Below, piece by piece: positions 46,351 through 57,948 of a stretch of DNA of 64,000 nt. The stretch spans positions 708,692,885-708,756,884 of the forward strand of contig CM068367.1 of assembly GCA_034769895.1 (NCBI GenBank). The letters run 5' to 3'. Every line of letters starts with the position of its first letter. Position 1 is the first letter of the stretch. Origin of the DNA: Magicicada septendecula (taxonomy: Eukaryota > Arthropoda > Insecta > Hemiptera > Cicadidae). The notes below the pieces were generated by a model, which saw only the letters and a list, made by a program, of their open reading frames with translations, had not been told where the DNA came from and ran no database searches. Position numbers and translations under genes: made by a program.

Positions 46351-46891
46351 GCGTGCAGTGAAGGGAAGCAAGTGAAGCCCTGCTTCAGTAATGATTGGCG
46401 ACACACTAATTGCAATTGTTTAAAGTAAATGTTATAATTCAATTGAATCTAATTTTAAGTAACCAAAATAGAAATTCACTGTAATTCTTTACATGACTGT
46501 TTCGAACATTTTTTAAGTAGACTGATTTCACACGCTGGCTCTGCAATGGTAGGTGAAGCAGGTTGTCGCAGCTTGAGGTAGCCTGGTGTAGAAAGATACG
46601 CGTGCAAGTAGAGCGAGACAGAAAACTGCTACTGCAGTGCTCGGTAACTGATGCTACTTTGCTTCATTTGAGTTGGACTGAAAGTGTTGAGTTTGCTGGT
46701 ATCGCTGTGCATGTCATTTTATTTAGTGCCGCATTTAAACCATATGCGTTTTCCGTTTTTAACATTTGAATTTATAATTATGCCTTATTAAATAGTGCAT
46801 ATTACATTTTATTTACATTGTATTTAAACAATATGCATTATATTTGAAGTTATAGTTCTATATTTTAGTGTAGTTGCAGTGTTGGTTTAAT
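46351..46891 (+). other. Outer hAT element, 5' non-coding part
   Basis: It continues the hAT left TIR (GCGTGCAGTGAAGG) after gypsy A. No ORF of note before the transposase ATG. Confidence 0.65.
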
Positions 46892-48266
46892 ATGTTTTCT
46901 ACAGTGTCGGTTTGTATAATAAAAGACATTTTGGCAAAACCTTTTTCTTCCCGGTCATTCGAAAAAAAAACTGACATGATAAAAATTGGTAAGGCAGACC
47001 CGAATCATTTAAGCTTAACCCAGCAATCTGGAAAGTTTACTAGGCATTTCCAGTCTAGTATGTACAGCAAATATGAGTGGTTGGCTGGTAGTGCTGAGCT
47101 AATTGCACTACTTTGCTGGCATTGTTTGTTGTCTGGAAAGGACAGGAACAATGCCTAGGCCAAGACTGGATTCAAACATTTAGGAAACCTAGTGGAATCT
47201 ATTGGTGGCCATGAAATTAATGTGAATCATCTTCGTTCATCATTGTGTATTGCTGCTTTTTGAATAGAAAAAAGCAGTCAGAAAAAAGCAGAATCTATTG
47301 CTGTCAGAGCAGAATAGAAACTGCGTTAGATGACCAACTTAAATCGGAGATGTCGACTCGCAATCAGAAGGTTCAACGCAATAGAGATTTCTTTAGGAGA
47401 CTAATGCTGTTTGATATTTCGGTAAATAAGAATTAGCATTTTGAGGACACAATGAAATGGAAAAGACAGTTAATTGAGGTAATTACGTAGAACTTCTTAA
47501 GTACACAGCAGAGTATTATCCTCTTCTTGTGGAAAATCTACTGTATTTAGGAAATTGTCTAATCTCATTGAAGCGATTAGCTCAGTTCTTTTAGTGACTA
47601 TAAAAAAATGAAACAAAGGAGGTACACTTTGTAGCTGTATTAGTCGATGAAACCAGAGATATTTCAAACAAAGCATAGTTCTATATAGTTTTGCATTATG
47701 CGTATAATGCAGAAGTAAAAGAAAGATTTTTAGGATTCAATGACATAAGTTGTGATTGACATGCCCAGGCTGTTGTAATGCTCATTCGCCGGTTCCTGAC
47801 TGTATTTGAATGCAGTGAAAAACTAGTCGCTCAAGCCTACGATGGGGCGGCAACAATGCGGAAATTTTAATTGGAGTAGAGTCCATAATTTAAAGAACTA
47901 ATCTGCAAGCTCTCTTTGTCCATTGATATGCTCATGATTTAAACCTTGTTTTGTCTCAAAGTGTCAGGCAAATACCCGAGTGCAAAATATTCTGTAACAC
48001 ACATAGTGGTATTGCAGAATTATGTGAGATCTCCGAAATGCACTAAATGTTTATATGCGTTTGTGCAGTGATGGCTTCCCGATCTTTGCCCAATGCGCTG
48101 GAATTATTCCTCTAGACTTGTAAATACCATGTACAGGAACAGACGTCAATTGTGTGATGTCCCACGTGTTTTAAAAAGAATCTCCACATCAAGTTGAAGC
48201 CTGTATGGTGCTGGTGTTTTTTAAAGAGTTAGCAACTTGGTGTTAGAGATTTCAAACCGTGGGGTA
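46892..48266 (+). pseudogene. hAT transposase (ZMYM1-like) of the outer hAT element
   Basis: The first part (ATG 46892) reads DILAKPFSSRSFEKK, LTQQSGKFTRHFQ and YEWLAG...LLCWHCLLSGKD, the N-terminal TTF-type zinc-finger region. After a stop it continues in shifting frames: VQRNRDFFRRLMLF, VELLKYTAEYYPLL, FVAVLVDETRDIS, AQAYDGAATM (the YDGAA block) and AHDLNLVLSQSV, a DUF4371-type catalytic region. At least four frame changes occur. The C-terminal dimerisation part is absent; the mariner at 48269 cuts the frame and only ~265 bp follow it before the right TIR. Confidence 0.75.
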
Positions 48267-48328
48267 TACGAGGGGGTACCCAAAAGTAATAGGAATTTTT
48301 TTTTTAAAGCTATGTATTTAATTTTTTT

Positions 48329-48856
48329 TTACAAAACAACCTTATCATCTTCAAAGTACTCTCCATTACACTTAATACATTTGTCCAATCTGCGATCCCA
48401 TTCCTGGAAACATTTTTCAAACTCGTCTGTTGTGATGGCCAACAGCTCCTGCCTCGTTTTTTTCTTTACCGCTTCCACGTCGTCAAAACATTATCCTTTC
48501 ATGTCCCTCTTCATTCGCGGAAACAAGAAGAAATCGCACGGAGCAAGGTCAGGTGAGTAAGGGGCGTGGGGCAAGGGAGTCATGTTGTTTTTTGCTGTTC
48601 AGTCAGGACCCAAGGTACAAATTTTGCAGTGACCCTTCTCATCCCCAAATCTTCTGACAAAATTCGCTGAACCGAGCTCCAAGTTATTCCAGATAACTTA
48701 CTAATCTCTTCAATGGTCTGTTGTCAGTCTTCAAGCATGATTGCATGAACTTTTATAACATTTTCATCAATTCTGGAAGTTGACGGACGTCCAGAACGAG
48801 GTTTATCATCAATTGACATTTCACCTTCTTTGAAACGAGAAAACCATTGGTACACT
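48329..48856 (-). pseudogene. mariner transposase, C-terminal and central remnants
   Basis: Minus strand. Starting at the gypsy B border: QWFSRFKEGEMSIDDKPRSGRPSTS, the linker after the paired-like HTH, then DENVIKVHAIM. After a stop: IEEISKLSGITWSSVQRIL, the second HTH. Further on, YSPDLAPCDFFLFPRMKRD holds the third catalytic Asp of the mariner DD34D triad. It ends in EYFEDDKVVL and TAA (48329-48331). The part with the first two catalytic Asp is deleted and stops interrupt the rest. Confidence 0.8.
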
Positions 48857-50102
48857 TGTAATGGGACAGAATTGTGCGATAGATTTTTATTTGTGAATAC
48901 CATTTTAATTGAGAATACAACGCAGTAGTTACCCACGCGAGGCCTCAATGTATAACAATAGAAACACCCGTAGGTGACGCCCATCTGCATATTGGACTCG
49001 AAAAGTTGTCAACAAGCACAGTTTTAAGGTGCAATGGAATGTGCGCTATTGCACGGATGCGTGTGCCTACAGTTGAATTATCACGTCCGTGGCTGTTTGA
49101 CCAGTTACAGTAAGTAGACTATATGTGGCGGTGAATATTTGCTATGTCACGTGGTGCCGCTGTGCTCCAATCAGATACCAACTAGCCGCGGGATGAAGCG
49201 GCTAGCCATCTTGATAAACTTTTAGCGTCCCTCAGTCGACAAAACAATTTACGTCTGGCCAGATGTACAGAAAGGCTCACGAATGAAAAAATCTTTTTAG
49301 ACGTCAAAAATGTGTTGAAACCAGTCGTTTGAATAGCAAGCTAAATGCAGTGACAGACTTAAGGTACAGTGACAGTTTTAACTAGTAAATGAAAAGTGAA
49401 AAACGAGGAGATCGCAACCTAGTGCGTGTTCACGAGGAGACCCTTACCTCCAAGGATTACGTAAGAGAAAGAAATTACCCAGAATTATAAATAAACCAAT
49501 CAAAATCATGCAAATTTAAATAATCAACATAAAATGAGATCTCTAAAGTATGGGGAATAATTTAAATATTGTGTGAGTGAGTGTATGAGCAAGCTGGGTT
49601 GTCATGTATAGAGTAATTAGTTTAAGTTGATATTTTTTCTTCACATAAGAGTGTGAAGCTAACTATGAAAATATTTGTTATGTAACGATAGTCTAAATAT
49701 TTTAATAATCTATGAAACAAAGTGATTGAGATTAATAGTAGTTTTTGTTGAAGAAAATGAATAACAAATAAATTAAAGTTGAAAGAATATTCCAGCAGTT
49801 ATTATCAATGTAACATAAAAGAAAGATGAAATTGTTAATGTGGGAGTTTTGGTATCAGTTGATAATAAAATAAGATAAAATAAAAGTGTGTTAAGTAAAC
49901 ATATAAATATGTGTTTGTCAATTGCATTCCCTGTTCTTCTCTGCTAAAGTACACCAGACGACACCTTGGTCAATTATCAATAAGGTAGGTAAAACAAATT
50001 TCGATATTTTAAACAGTTATTTCACGTGTACTGCTTCAGTTGACGCCCTTAACAGGAGCGAAATTTAATTATCTTAATCACTATTTAAGCTGTAACACTT
50101 CA
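48857..50102 (+). repeat. Gypsy B 5' LTR
   Basis: 1246 bp, TGTAATGGGACAG...AACACTTCA. It matches the 3' LTR closely apart from the Penelope-like insertion in the latter. Confidence 0.9.
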
Positions 50103-50104
50103 GT

Positions 50105-50118
50105 TGGGCCCATAACAG
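50105..50118 (+). promoter_or_regulatory. Gypsy B primer binding site
   Basis: TGGGCCCATAACAG begins two bases after the 5' LTR end and starts with TGG as expected for pairing with a tRNA 3' CCA end. The tRNA is not identified. Confidence 0.65.
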
Positions 50119-50179
50119 TAGACGTTGTAAATTGATTTTTAATTTAATATAAATTGAATTAATTTACAACCTGGTCAAA

Positions 50180-52039
50180 ATGGCAGAGAAAAGCAAGAGT
50201 GCAAATTTATGTAAAAGTGTAGAAGAATCAATTTTAAATGTTACGCAAGACGATTTAATATCGACAAATATTAACGAGAGCATAGACAATACGACAGACG
50301 AAATAACGATTGAGACAGTAGAAGCTAAGAGTAGCAGAATCGACAATGTAGACGTACTTAGTCAATTAGCATTATTTATGGAAATTATGAGTAGTAAATT
50401 TGACCAACAAAACACGAATTTGAATGAGTTTAGAACGGAAGTCAAATTAGAAATAAACCTAGTAAATGATAAACTTGACAAACAAGACGAGAAAATGAAA
50501 ACAGAAACTAGTAATTTAAACGCGTGTTTAAATGAATTTAAAACTGAAATGAAATCAGAAAATGATAATTTAAAAACGAGTTTGAATGAATTTAAGATTG
50601 AAATTAAGTCAGAAATAAATGCTAGTAACATAGAACTGAAAACGGAAATAAACAAACAAGAAAAAAAATTAAGAGAAATAGACAATAAGTTAGAAGAACA
50701 GAATAAGACTATTGCGGGAGTGAAAGATGAACTGACTATAGATATAAATAAAATACAAACCGAAATGAGAAATGATATAAAAATAATTAACAAAAAACAA
50801 AATGAGAAAATGGTAGAGACAAATAAAAAATTTGACGCATTAACAAATAAATTTAACGATAAAATTAAAAAACAAAATGACAAAATTGACAGTAATGTTC
50901 AAGGTGTAATTGATGAGTGTGAGCAAATTAAACAAGCAAATAAAATACAAGAGAATATAAATGATGAATTCAGAAGTAACTTTGAGCAAGTTGATGCAAT
51001 TAAAATTAATGTAACTAGTTTGAAAAATAAACAAACAGAACACGAACGAGAAATAATTAAAGTCAGAGAAGATTTAAGTGTAGCAATTAACCAAAAATTA
51101 ACTAATGTGAGTGAGAGAGTGAACATGGAAGTTGAGTTAGGTTATAATGAAAGTAGGGGGGTGAACCCCATACAATTTTTAAACTCAGTTAAAAGTTTCA
51201 ATAAATATAACCAAGAAAGTTGGGAAATTAAGTTAGTACGAATTTTAAAATATTTTAAAGGGGATGCAAAAATATGGACGGTCGCTCATAACGATAACTG
51301 GGCAGATTTTAATGAGTTTGAACAAGCATTTAAAAATAAATACTGGTCGGGAGAAAAACAAGAGGGTTTGCGCAGTACAATAATGGGGTGGGGTAATTTC
51401 AATATTAAACATATGAGTATTACATTGTATGTGACAAGACTATATAGCCAGGTTAAATATTTAGAACCACCAATGCCTCTTTCATCCTTTATAAGACACA
51501 TTAGTAAGCATTTACCAAAGGACATACGGTCCACAATCAGAACCCGAGAGTTTGTTAATATTGCCGAATTGGAAAAAATACTAGAAGCGTACCAGAGTAT
51601 GAAAGAGGAGGAAGATAATAAATATCAGTTTAGAGATAGTGAAGTAAGACAACCGGACCGTTTTTTTAATAGTATGAGTAGACCGGAGGAGGGGGCATGG
51701 TTATGTCCAAACCCTAGTTGTGGAGCTAATAACTATAATAGTTCGCGAAATCAATGTTATAGGTGTCAGGGTCCGAGGGGTAGTGCCCAAGGGAGAGTGG
51801 AGAATTATGAGAATTATAATAGAGGTTTCGATCATAGTGAGTTTAGAGGGAGTCATAGGGGGAGAGGCTTCACCAGTAATCGGGGAATGCCGGGAAACTT
51901 TAACCATAGAGGTAGAGGGGGATATATTAGTAATCCAAATGAAACTAGGGGTGTTGAAACACCGCCTAATAACCAAAACAGTAGAGGGGATCATAGGGAG
52001 GTTTACAGCGAACCACCACCTCCAGTACAGTTAAACTAA
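50180..52039 (+). CDS. Gypsy B Gag with RanBP2-type zinc finger and RG-rich tail
   Basis: Intact 619-codon ORF with ATG in CAAAATGGC context. Residues ~70-310 are a long Lys/Glu/Asn-rich coiled-coil with repeated LNEFKTE(M/I)KSE-type heptads. Residues ~330-480 (NPIQFLNSVKSFNKYN, WADFNEFEQAFKNKYW, LEPPMPLSSFIRHISKHLP) resemble the gypsy capsid region. The finger WLCPNPSCGANNYNSSRNQC is at 507-526 with C509, C514, C526 and C529. It is followed by an RG/RGG-rich tail (HRGRG, NHRGRGGY) to the end. No CCHC knuckle. The protein should package RNA, with the finger and RG tail as nucleocapsid. Protease begins in the -1 frame, which overlaps the end of gag. Confidence 0.85.
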   Translation: MAEKSKSANLCKSVEESILNVTQDDLISTNINESIDNTTDEITIETVEAKSSRIDNVDVLSQLALFMEIMSSKFDQQNTNLNEFRTEVKLEINLVNDKLDKQDEKMKTETSNLNACLNEFKTEMKSENDNLKTSLNEFKIEIKSEINASNIELKTEINKQEKKLREIDNKLEEQNKTIAGVKDELTIDINKIQTEMRNDIKIINKKQNEKMVETNKKFDALTNKFNDKIKKQNDKIDSNVQGVIDECEQIKQANKIQENINDEFRSNFEQVDAIKINVTSLKNKQTEHEREIIKVREDLSVAINQKLTNVSERVNMEVELGYNESRGVNPIQFLNSVKSFNKYNQESWEIKLVRILKYFKGDAKIWTVAHNDNWADFNEFEQAFKNKYWSGEKQEGLRSTIMGWGNFNIKHMSITLYVTRLYSQVKYLEPPMPLSSFIRHISKHLPKDIRSTIRTREFVNIAELEKILEAYQSMKEEEDNKYQFRDSEVRQPDRFFNSMSRPEEGAWLCPNPSCGANNYNSSRNQCYRCQGPRGSAQGRVENYENYNRGFDHSEFRGSHRGRGFTSNRGMPGNFNHRGRGGYISNPNETRGVETPPNNQNSRGDHREVYSEPPPPVQLN

Positions 52040-52083
52040 TCAGGGCGGTTGAAAAGGAAAGCCCCCAGCCGTCTAGAAATCAC

Positions 52084-52533
52084 ATGACAATAGGGTCACT
52101 TATTACCAACATACATAATGATTTATCCGATGAAGAAGTGGGGGAGAGTAGCAATACCTTTGGGATAGCAGAATTTGAAGCCGAAGTGTTTAATTCTAAA
52201 TACACTTTTCTAGTAGATTCAGGGAGTGAACTGACTGCAATAGATGATAAAATTTTTGAAAAAATAAAAAATCAAACTACAGAGACAATTCCACAACTAC
52301 CAGTGCTGGGAATTAGTGTTGTAGGGGTGACAGGTGTTCGCAGTAAAAAAGTAACTAAACAAATAATGCTACAACTAAGGGTAAATAAAAACACAATAAA
52401 TGTACCTTTTTTGGTCATTCCAGGGTTAAATATGGGAGCTATAATGGGTAATGGTTTTTTAAATAATTTCAAAGTGGAGTTAAACTATTATACACAGACT
52501 ATGAAATTAAATAATGATAATGATATAATTTAA
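52084..52533 (+). CDS. Gypsy B protease
   Basis: 149 codons from an internal ATG. The frame is open further upstream and overlaps the last codons of gag in the -1 frame, so it may be made by frameshifting. FLVDSGSELTAID gives the D-S-G active site, and LNMGAIMGNGFLNNF corresponds to the distal hydrophobic-hydrophobic-G motif. It ends at TAA (52531), 170 bases before the next pol ORF in the same frame, with more stops in between, so gag-pol continuity is lost. Confidence 0.75.
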   Translation: MTIGSLITNIHNDLSDEEVGESSNTFGIAEFEAEVFNSKYTFLVDSGSELTAIDDKIFEKIKNQTTETIPQLPVLGISVVGVTGVRSKKVTKQIMLQLRVNKNTINVPFLVIPGLNMGAIMGNGFLNNFKVELNYYTQTMKLNNDNDII

Positions 52534-52704
52534 ATACCATTCATACGAAAGAAAACGGTAGAAATGAAAGCATTAAAAATAATTAGTAAGGGAATTTTAA
52601 TTTCTGATAATGACAAACGAATGTAGGCCCTTGAAGATTAATTATTGTAACCTGAGGGAAAATAGTCACGAATTATTTGAACCGAAGATAGTTGGGGTGA
52701 AAAA

Positions 52705-53214
52705 ATGAATAAAATCCTATATCAAGACAGGGAATTTAATTATCAAGATAGGGAGAAAGTAGTGCAAGTAATAAATAAAAATAAATTAGTTTTTTCAGAC
52801 GAACCAGGGTTAGTAAAAAATTTTAAGGGTAAACTAATCGTTAAAGAAAAAACACCTTTTGCACCTAAAACCTATCCGGTACCATACTCCAAGAGGGGGT
52901 TAGTACAAGAGGAAATAAATAAGATGTTGAGAGAAGGTATAATAGAAAAATCCACCTCACCATATTCCAACCCTTTAGTAGTGGTTACCAAGAAAGATTT
53001 ATCGATAAGACTGTGTTTAGACGCGAGACAGGTAAACAGAATAATTGTTCTAGACAGAGAATCGCCAGAACCAGTGAGTGAAATTCTTCAACTTTTCAGT
53101 GGAACCAAGTACATAACAACGTTGGACTTAACAGCCGGGTACTGGCAGATAGAGCTGGAGGAAGAATCCCGTCAATATGTGGCTTTTTTATACAACGGCA
53201 GGAACTATCAATAA
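52705..53214 (+). pseudogene. Gypsy B reverse transcriptase, N-terminal part
   Basis: ATG at 52705. Contains PYSKRGLVQEEINKML, the STSPYSNPLVVVTKKD block, RLCLDARQVNRI and LDLTAGYWQIELEE with the first catalytic Asp. It ends at a frame slip around 53200 (after VAFLYNGRNYQ); RT continues in the next frame. Confidence 0.85.
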
Positions 53215-54829
53215 TTTACCTTTTGGACTAAACGTAAGTGTTTCAATTTTCATTAAATGTTTAGACTACGTATTAGGGAGAGAGATTTTAGAATTCACAA
53301 CCGTTTATGTGGATGATATAGTTATTACGTCACCAGACACTGATACACATTGCGAAAGGTTAGATAGAGTGCTAAGTAGGCTACATGAATATGGCATAAC
53401 AGTTAAGTTTAAGAAGTCAGAATTTTTGAAAGAACAAGTTAATTTTTTAGGCCATATAATTTCAGCCAAGGGTATCAGTACAGACCCTAAGAAAGTAGAA
53501 ATAATACAGAATTTTCCAGTACCAAAAAATATTAAACAGTTGCAAAGTTTCTTAGGCTTGTGTAATTATTATAGGCAATTTGTAGACAAATATTCCTATT
53601 TAACAGTACAATTGGGACATTTGTTAAATAAAGATAATCGATGGCAGTGGAATTTAAAAGAGCAAACTGTATTTGAGCTGATAAAAAATAAATTTTTAAA
53701 CACAGTTATATTAGCTCATCCTAATTTTCTAGAACCATTTTATATACACACAGACATATCGGACATCGCTTTGGGGGTAGAATTGTTTCAGTTAGATGGG
53801 AATGGTAACCATAAAGTAGTAGCTTTTGCTAGTAGTTCTTTATTAACTAGTGAAAAGAACTATACAACAACGGAAAAGGAGGCGTTGTCAATAGTTTTCG
53901 CCTGTAGAAAATTCAGAACATACCTATTAGGAAATAAAGTAATAATAAGATCAGACCATCAAGCTTTAACATTTTTAAAAAACTGTAAACTAACGCATGG
54001 TAGGTTAGTGCGCTGGATGCTAATATTACAAGAATATGACTTAACCATCGAGTATTGTAGGGGTAAAGAAAACGTAGTAGCTGACGTCCCATCCAGAACC
54101 GATTTTGACAATAGTACTGAAGTAGACATAGCAAATACTTATAAGATATTTATAATAAAAGAAGTGGGGGAAATAGATATGAAAAAAGTAATAAATAACC
54201 TAGCAGCAGACCAAGAAAGAGATACCGAACTTGGTAAAATAATGTTAGCTTTAAATCAGATACCCAACACACCTCACAAGTGGGAAAAGCATTTTAGTTT
54301 GTATAATAAACATTTATTTCACCGTACAAATGAACAGGGAGATGATTGGAAAGTATGCATCCCTAAAGTTATAATACCTGAAGTAGTGAGAGATTGTCAT
54401 TTAAGGTATGGTCATATAGGCCCCAAGAAATGCAGTGACATATTGAAAGAGTCATGTAAATTTAATAATATGGAAAGAACAGTGCGTAAAATATTAAAAG
54501 CATGCGAAATTTGTCAGAAAGCCAAAGTAAATAATCGTAAACAGGAGGGTTTAATGCAACATGTAATACCAGACAGTCCTTTAGCAATAGTTGCCGTCGA
54601 TTTATATGGCCCCCTACCCAAAGGTCGAGGAGGGGTGAATTATTTATTTGTTGTACTAGATGTTTTTACCAAATTTGTAAAATTGTACCCGGTTAAAAAA
54701 GCTACCTCCTCGGTATTAGCTAGGAAGATAGTAAATGAGTACATTACTGAAGTAGGTAAACCCAAAATAATATTATCAGATCATGGCTCTCAGTTTACCA
54801 GCAACACCTGGAGGGAAACATTAGGTTAG
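53177..54829 (+). pseudogene. Gypsy B RT (rest), RNase H and integrase N-terminal part
   Basis: The true content starts near 53205 (LPFGLNVSVSIF). YVDDIVI is the RT catalytic motif. RNase H: HTDISDIALGVELFQ, TEKEALSIVFACRKF and IIRSDHQALTFL, then GRLVRWMLILQEYDL..CRGKENVVAD. Integrase: HLRYGHIGPKKC and CEICQKAK (HHCC), AVDLYGPLPKGRGG (D) and ILSDHGSQFTS (D). It stops at an in-frame TAG at 54827, just before the catalytic Glu region. Confidence 0.9.
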
Positions 54830-55402
54830 GAAAACATTTTAGTTAAACATACATCTGTGTATCACCCACAATCAAATCCTAGTGAGCGTGGTATGCGGGA
54901 GTTAGGGCGAATGTTTAGAACTTTCTGCCACAAAAAACATTCATTGTGGGCTACATTTGTGTGCAAGATAGAAGGGTACATTAACAGTAGTTTACATGAA
55001 TCCACTAGCTACAGCCCATATGAGTTGATGTTTCAGAGAAGGCCGTCACGCATATTAGAGGAACTGATAAAATTTCCAACCCGGAAGGATACACCACATG
55101 GTAGGAAGTTGGTGATTGCAAAGGAGCGGCTGCTAAGTAAAGCTGAACAGCGTAAACGAAGACATGACCAGAATTTAACACCCATACAATACGAGGTAGG
55201 ACAGCTAGTATTAATAAAAAATCACGATCAATCATCAGCTTTGGACAAAGAGATTAAAAAATTCTTCCTATTGTACGACAGTCCCTATGAGGTTAGCGAA
55301 GTGAAAATGGAGAATGCTTATGTTTTATTAGATTTGCAAACCCGAGAAATAAAAGGAACATATAATGTGACCCAATTAAAAAAGTATTATCTAGCTGAGT
55401 GA
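54830..55402 (+). pseudogene. Gypsy B integrase, C-terminal part
   Basis: Same frame as the preceding ORF, separated by a single TAG. HPQSNPSERGMRELGRMFR contains the catalytic Glu. YSPYELMFQRRPSR and the C-terminal YEVGQLVLIKNH / DSPYEV region follow. It ends at TGA 55400. Confidence 0.85.
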
Positions 55403-57948
55403 TGTTAAACGTTTTTTTTATTATTAAAATTTTGATATACAAAAACAGATTATGTTATATTTAAAGGAGAAGGGATCCTCCCCCATTTTTGGGCGGTCAC
55501 GACATTACCAATCCTGACCGTGGGTTTTGCCACTTTGGAAGCGGACCATGGTTGGCGGAACTTCCTTTGGGTGGTGAAACGACGATGGTGTGGCTCCACA
55601 ATTGGTATAAATTAGAAATTCAACTATATTATTGAATGGGGAGGGGGACCCCTAAGGTACGTGGTAACAATGTATTTCACTCAAGGTGCATAAAAAGGTG
55701 CACAACACCACGTACCAACATTGCCTAAGAGTGTATGTAAATAATTTTAGTGAGGCAGTGTGTTCAAATAAAATTTTCTAATGTCGTCTGTGAAAATGAT
55801 GAATAGAAGTTCATAATTGACTTGTAATAATAAAATGTAACGGGATGAGAGGTTTATGGAGTTTGAAACTAGACCTAAAATTGAAATGTTTGTAATTTTA
55901 TTCAAATGCAGATTAAATGTTTATTTTAATGGAGTGAGAGAGTGAATCCTTTTTATTAAATGGTCAATTAAGTTGTAATTAAAGATTCAATCATTAGTTG
56001 ATGATAGCCTATATAAGTAGGAATAGAGTAATTTACATGAATAAGTAAATATTTTGTTGTACTCACTATTTTATGTTAATGAAGGTCACAAGTAGGAAAG
56101 TTAAGAAAGCAAATGAGTGGTGCCCGAGCACGTAATCAATATTAAGAATTTCATGCAATGTAAATTGTAAATTTTAAATGTAGCTATATCATAAACAAAG
56201 ATATCTTTTACTTGTGATTCCCCAACTTTTCGGGTGGTCACGGCCTCACCGAACCCTGACCATGGAATTGGTTTAGCTTTGACAGCTATGGTCGGGGCTC
56301 ATTGCGTCACGTTCTGCCTTAACTGGCCATAGTTGTTATCGTTGTGAGAGGTGAATTTAGAAATTGACAGGGGGGGTAACTCAGAGGAATCACCAAACTA
56401 TGGAACAGCGGCTATCACCCTGTTCGCGTAGGAACAGTAAAACAGGTGATAGATCCGCATTAAGGTTATAAATATGTAAAATCGGATATTTTGATATCTG
56501 GCCGTTTAACATGTAAGGCCGAAGCAAGGACAGGAGATGCCCCAAAATTTCTCCTCAAATTCAGTCCTTGTGGAAGCAACTGGACGCCACAGTCCAGGGG
56601 GGGGCCATAGTGTGTGTGGTAAGGAGGTTACTCAGGGGAGTAACGGATTAAAACCTTAAATGGACATAAACTAAATGAGCTAAGAAACTAATTAAATGAT
56701 GTTATTTTGATTCATGAGATGATTACAATAGACAATTTGTACGAAAGTAATTAATTTACATGTGTTATACCCTATATGATAATTTTATAAATGACTCTGC
56801 TGATGGAAATGATTAATTCAAGGATAGTAGATGCTTGTTATGTTTTGTTTAGTAGGTTTTATTATGTTTTATAATGTCATACTATGTTAAAGTTTAAGAA
56901 CTATAAGCATGTGTTATGCATTGTAGATTGTATAATTTTTTGGAGTGTGTCTAGGGTAAGGTCATTCACCTGACCATGAGACATCAGCTGATGACTGGTG
57001 GTAGATATGTAGTATATTCCTTCTAATTGATTTGTAGATTTTTTTGGTAATCAATGTAATTAAATAATTTTGTTGTTTTTGGAATCGTTGAAAGAGATAT
57101 TTTAGAAATTAAATTTTTTTTTTAAAGAAAAAAAAATAGTTTGAGTGAAATGCAGATTGTGGTCAATATATCTTGATTGTGTGTATGGATAATGTATTAA
57201 TTGATTCGTAGTGTCCATATAATATGTTTTGTAAACAGATGTAGTGATAAGAACATTTATAATAGAAAGCAGTTGTTCATTTTATTTTGTTTATTATGAC
57301 GGTTAACAGTTAATTAAGAAGAGGTATAAATTCATGTAAAGGATTTTGAAATTTCGAAAATAAATAGAAAGGGATGATCAAATTAACGGTAATATGAACT
57401 TTTGATATTGAACTTAGATTAATTTGTTCAGGTGAACAAAATTAAGTTATTTAGTTTGATTTGTTTGATTTATGTTGATTTGAAACCGTAACGTACATTT
57501 TTTGAGAAAAGGAATTGAATTGAAAATATAAAATGTTTTACGAATTTTAAATATGGAAGTGGTGTATAATATAATAATGAGTGTGTGTTCGCACCCAGTA
57601 CTTGCTAAAGGCAACCCAGTATGCATGTAAGGGGGAACATATCGGTTGAGGATCTGGTATGGTATAAGGCCAGTTTTGATTTTTGGAATTTTATTTGGAA
57701 TGATAATGAAAGGTTCGGTGGTACTGGGGTGAGTATCTGTCCGAGTTTATGGTGTTAGGATCTCGCCCAGAGAAGTCCAGTAATCTCGTTCAGGTACGGC
57801 CATAGTCGCCGAGCTAGGGGGGTAGTTTACCCATGATGTGTTTAGGAATTAAAGGGGGGTTATTGGCACCATATCCTCACCGATCCTCTTAGGGTTTAGC
57901 AATGAGAGTTTTTCTGTCTCAGCAGAAAACCTTTCATTGGGGGGGTGT
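55403..57948 (+). other. Gypsy B long 3' non-coding region and polypurine tract
   Basis: 2.5 kb without env or other ORFs. Two related G-rich blocks occur: GGGCGGTCACGACATTACC..TCCTGACCGTGG (about 55490) and GGGTGGTCACGGCCTCACC..CCTGACCATGG (about 56231). The stretch GGGGGGGTGT just before 57949 is the probable polypurine tract. Confidence 0.6.

Noticed and set aside
48724-48990. 88-codon minus-strand ORF as a single gene
   Set aside because: It is a chimera of gypsy B LTR sequence and the mariner transposase remnant.
50362-51126. Minus-strand ORFs of 67-173 codons, strongly hydrophobic
   Set aside because: Antisense of the Lys/Glu/Asn-rich gag coiled-coil.
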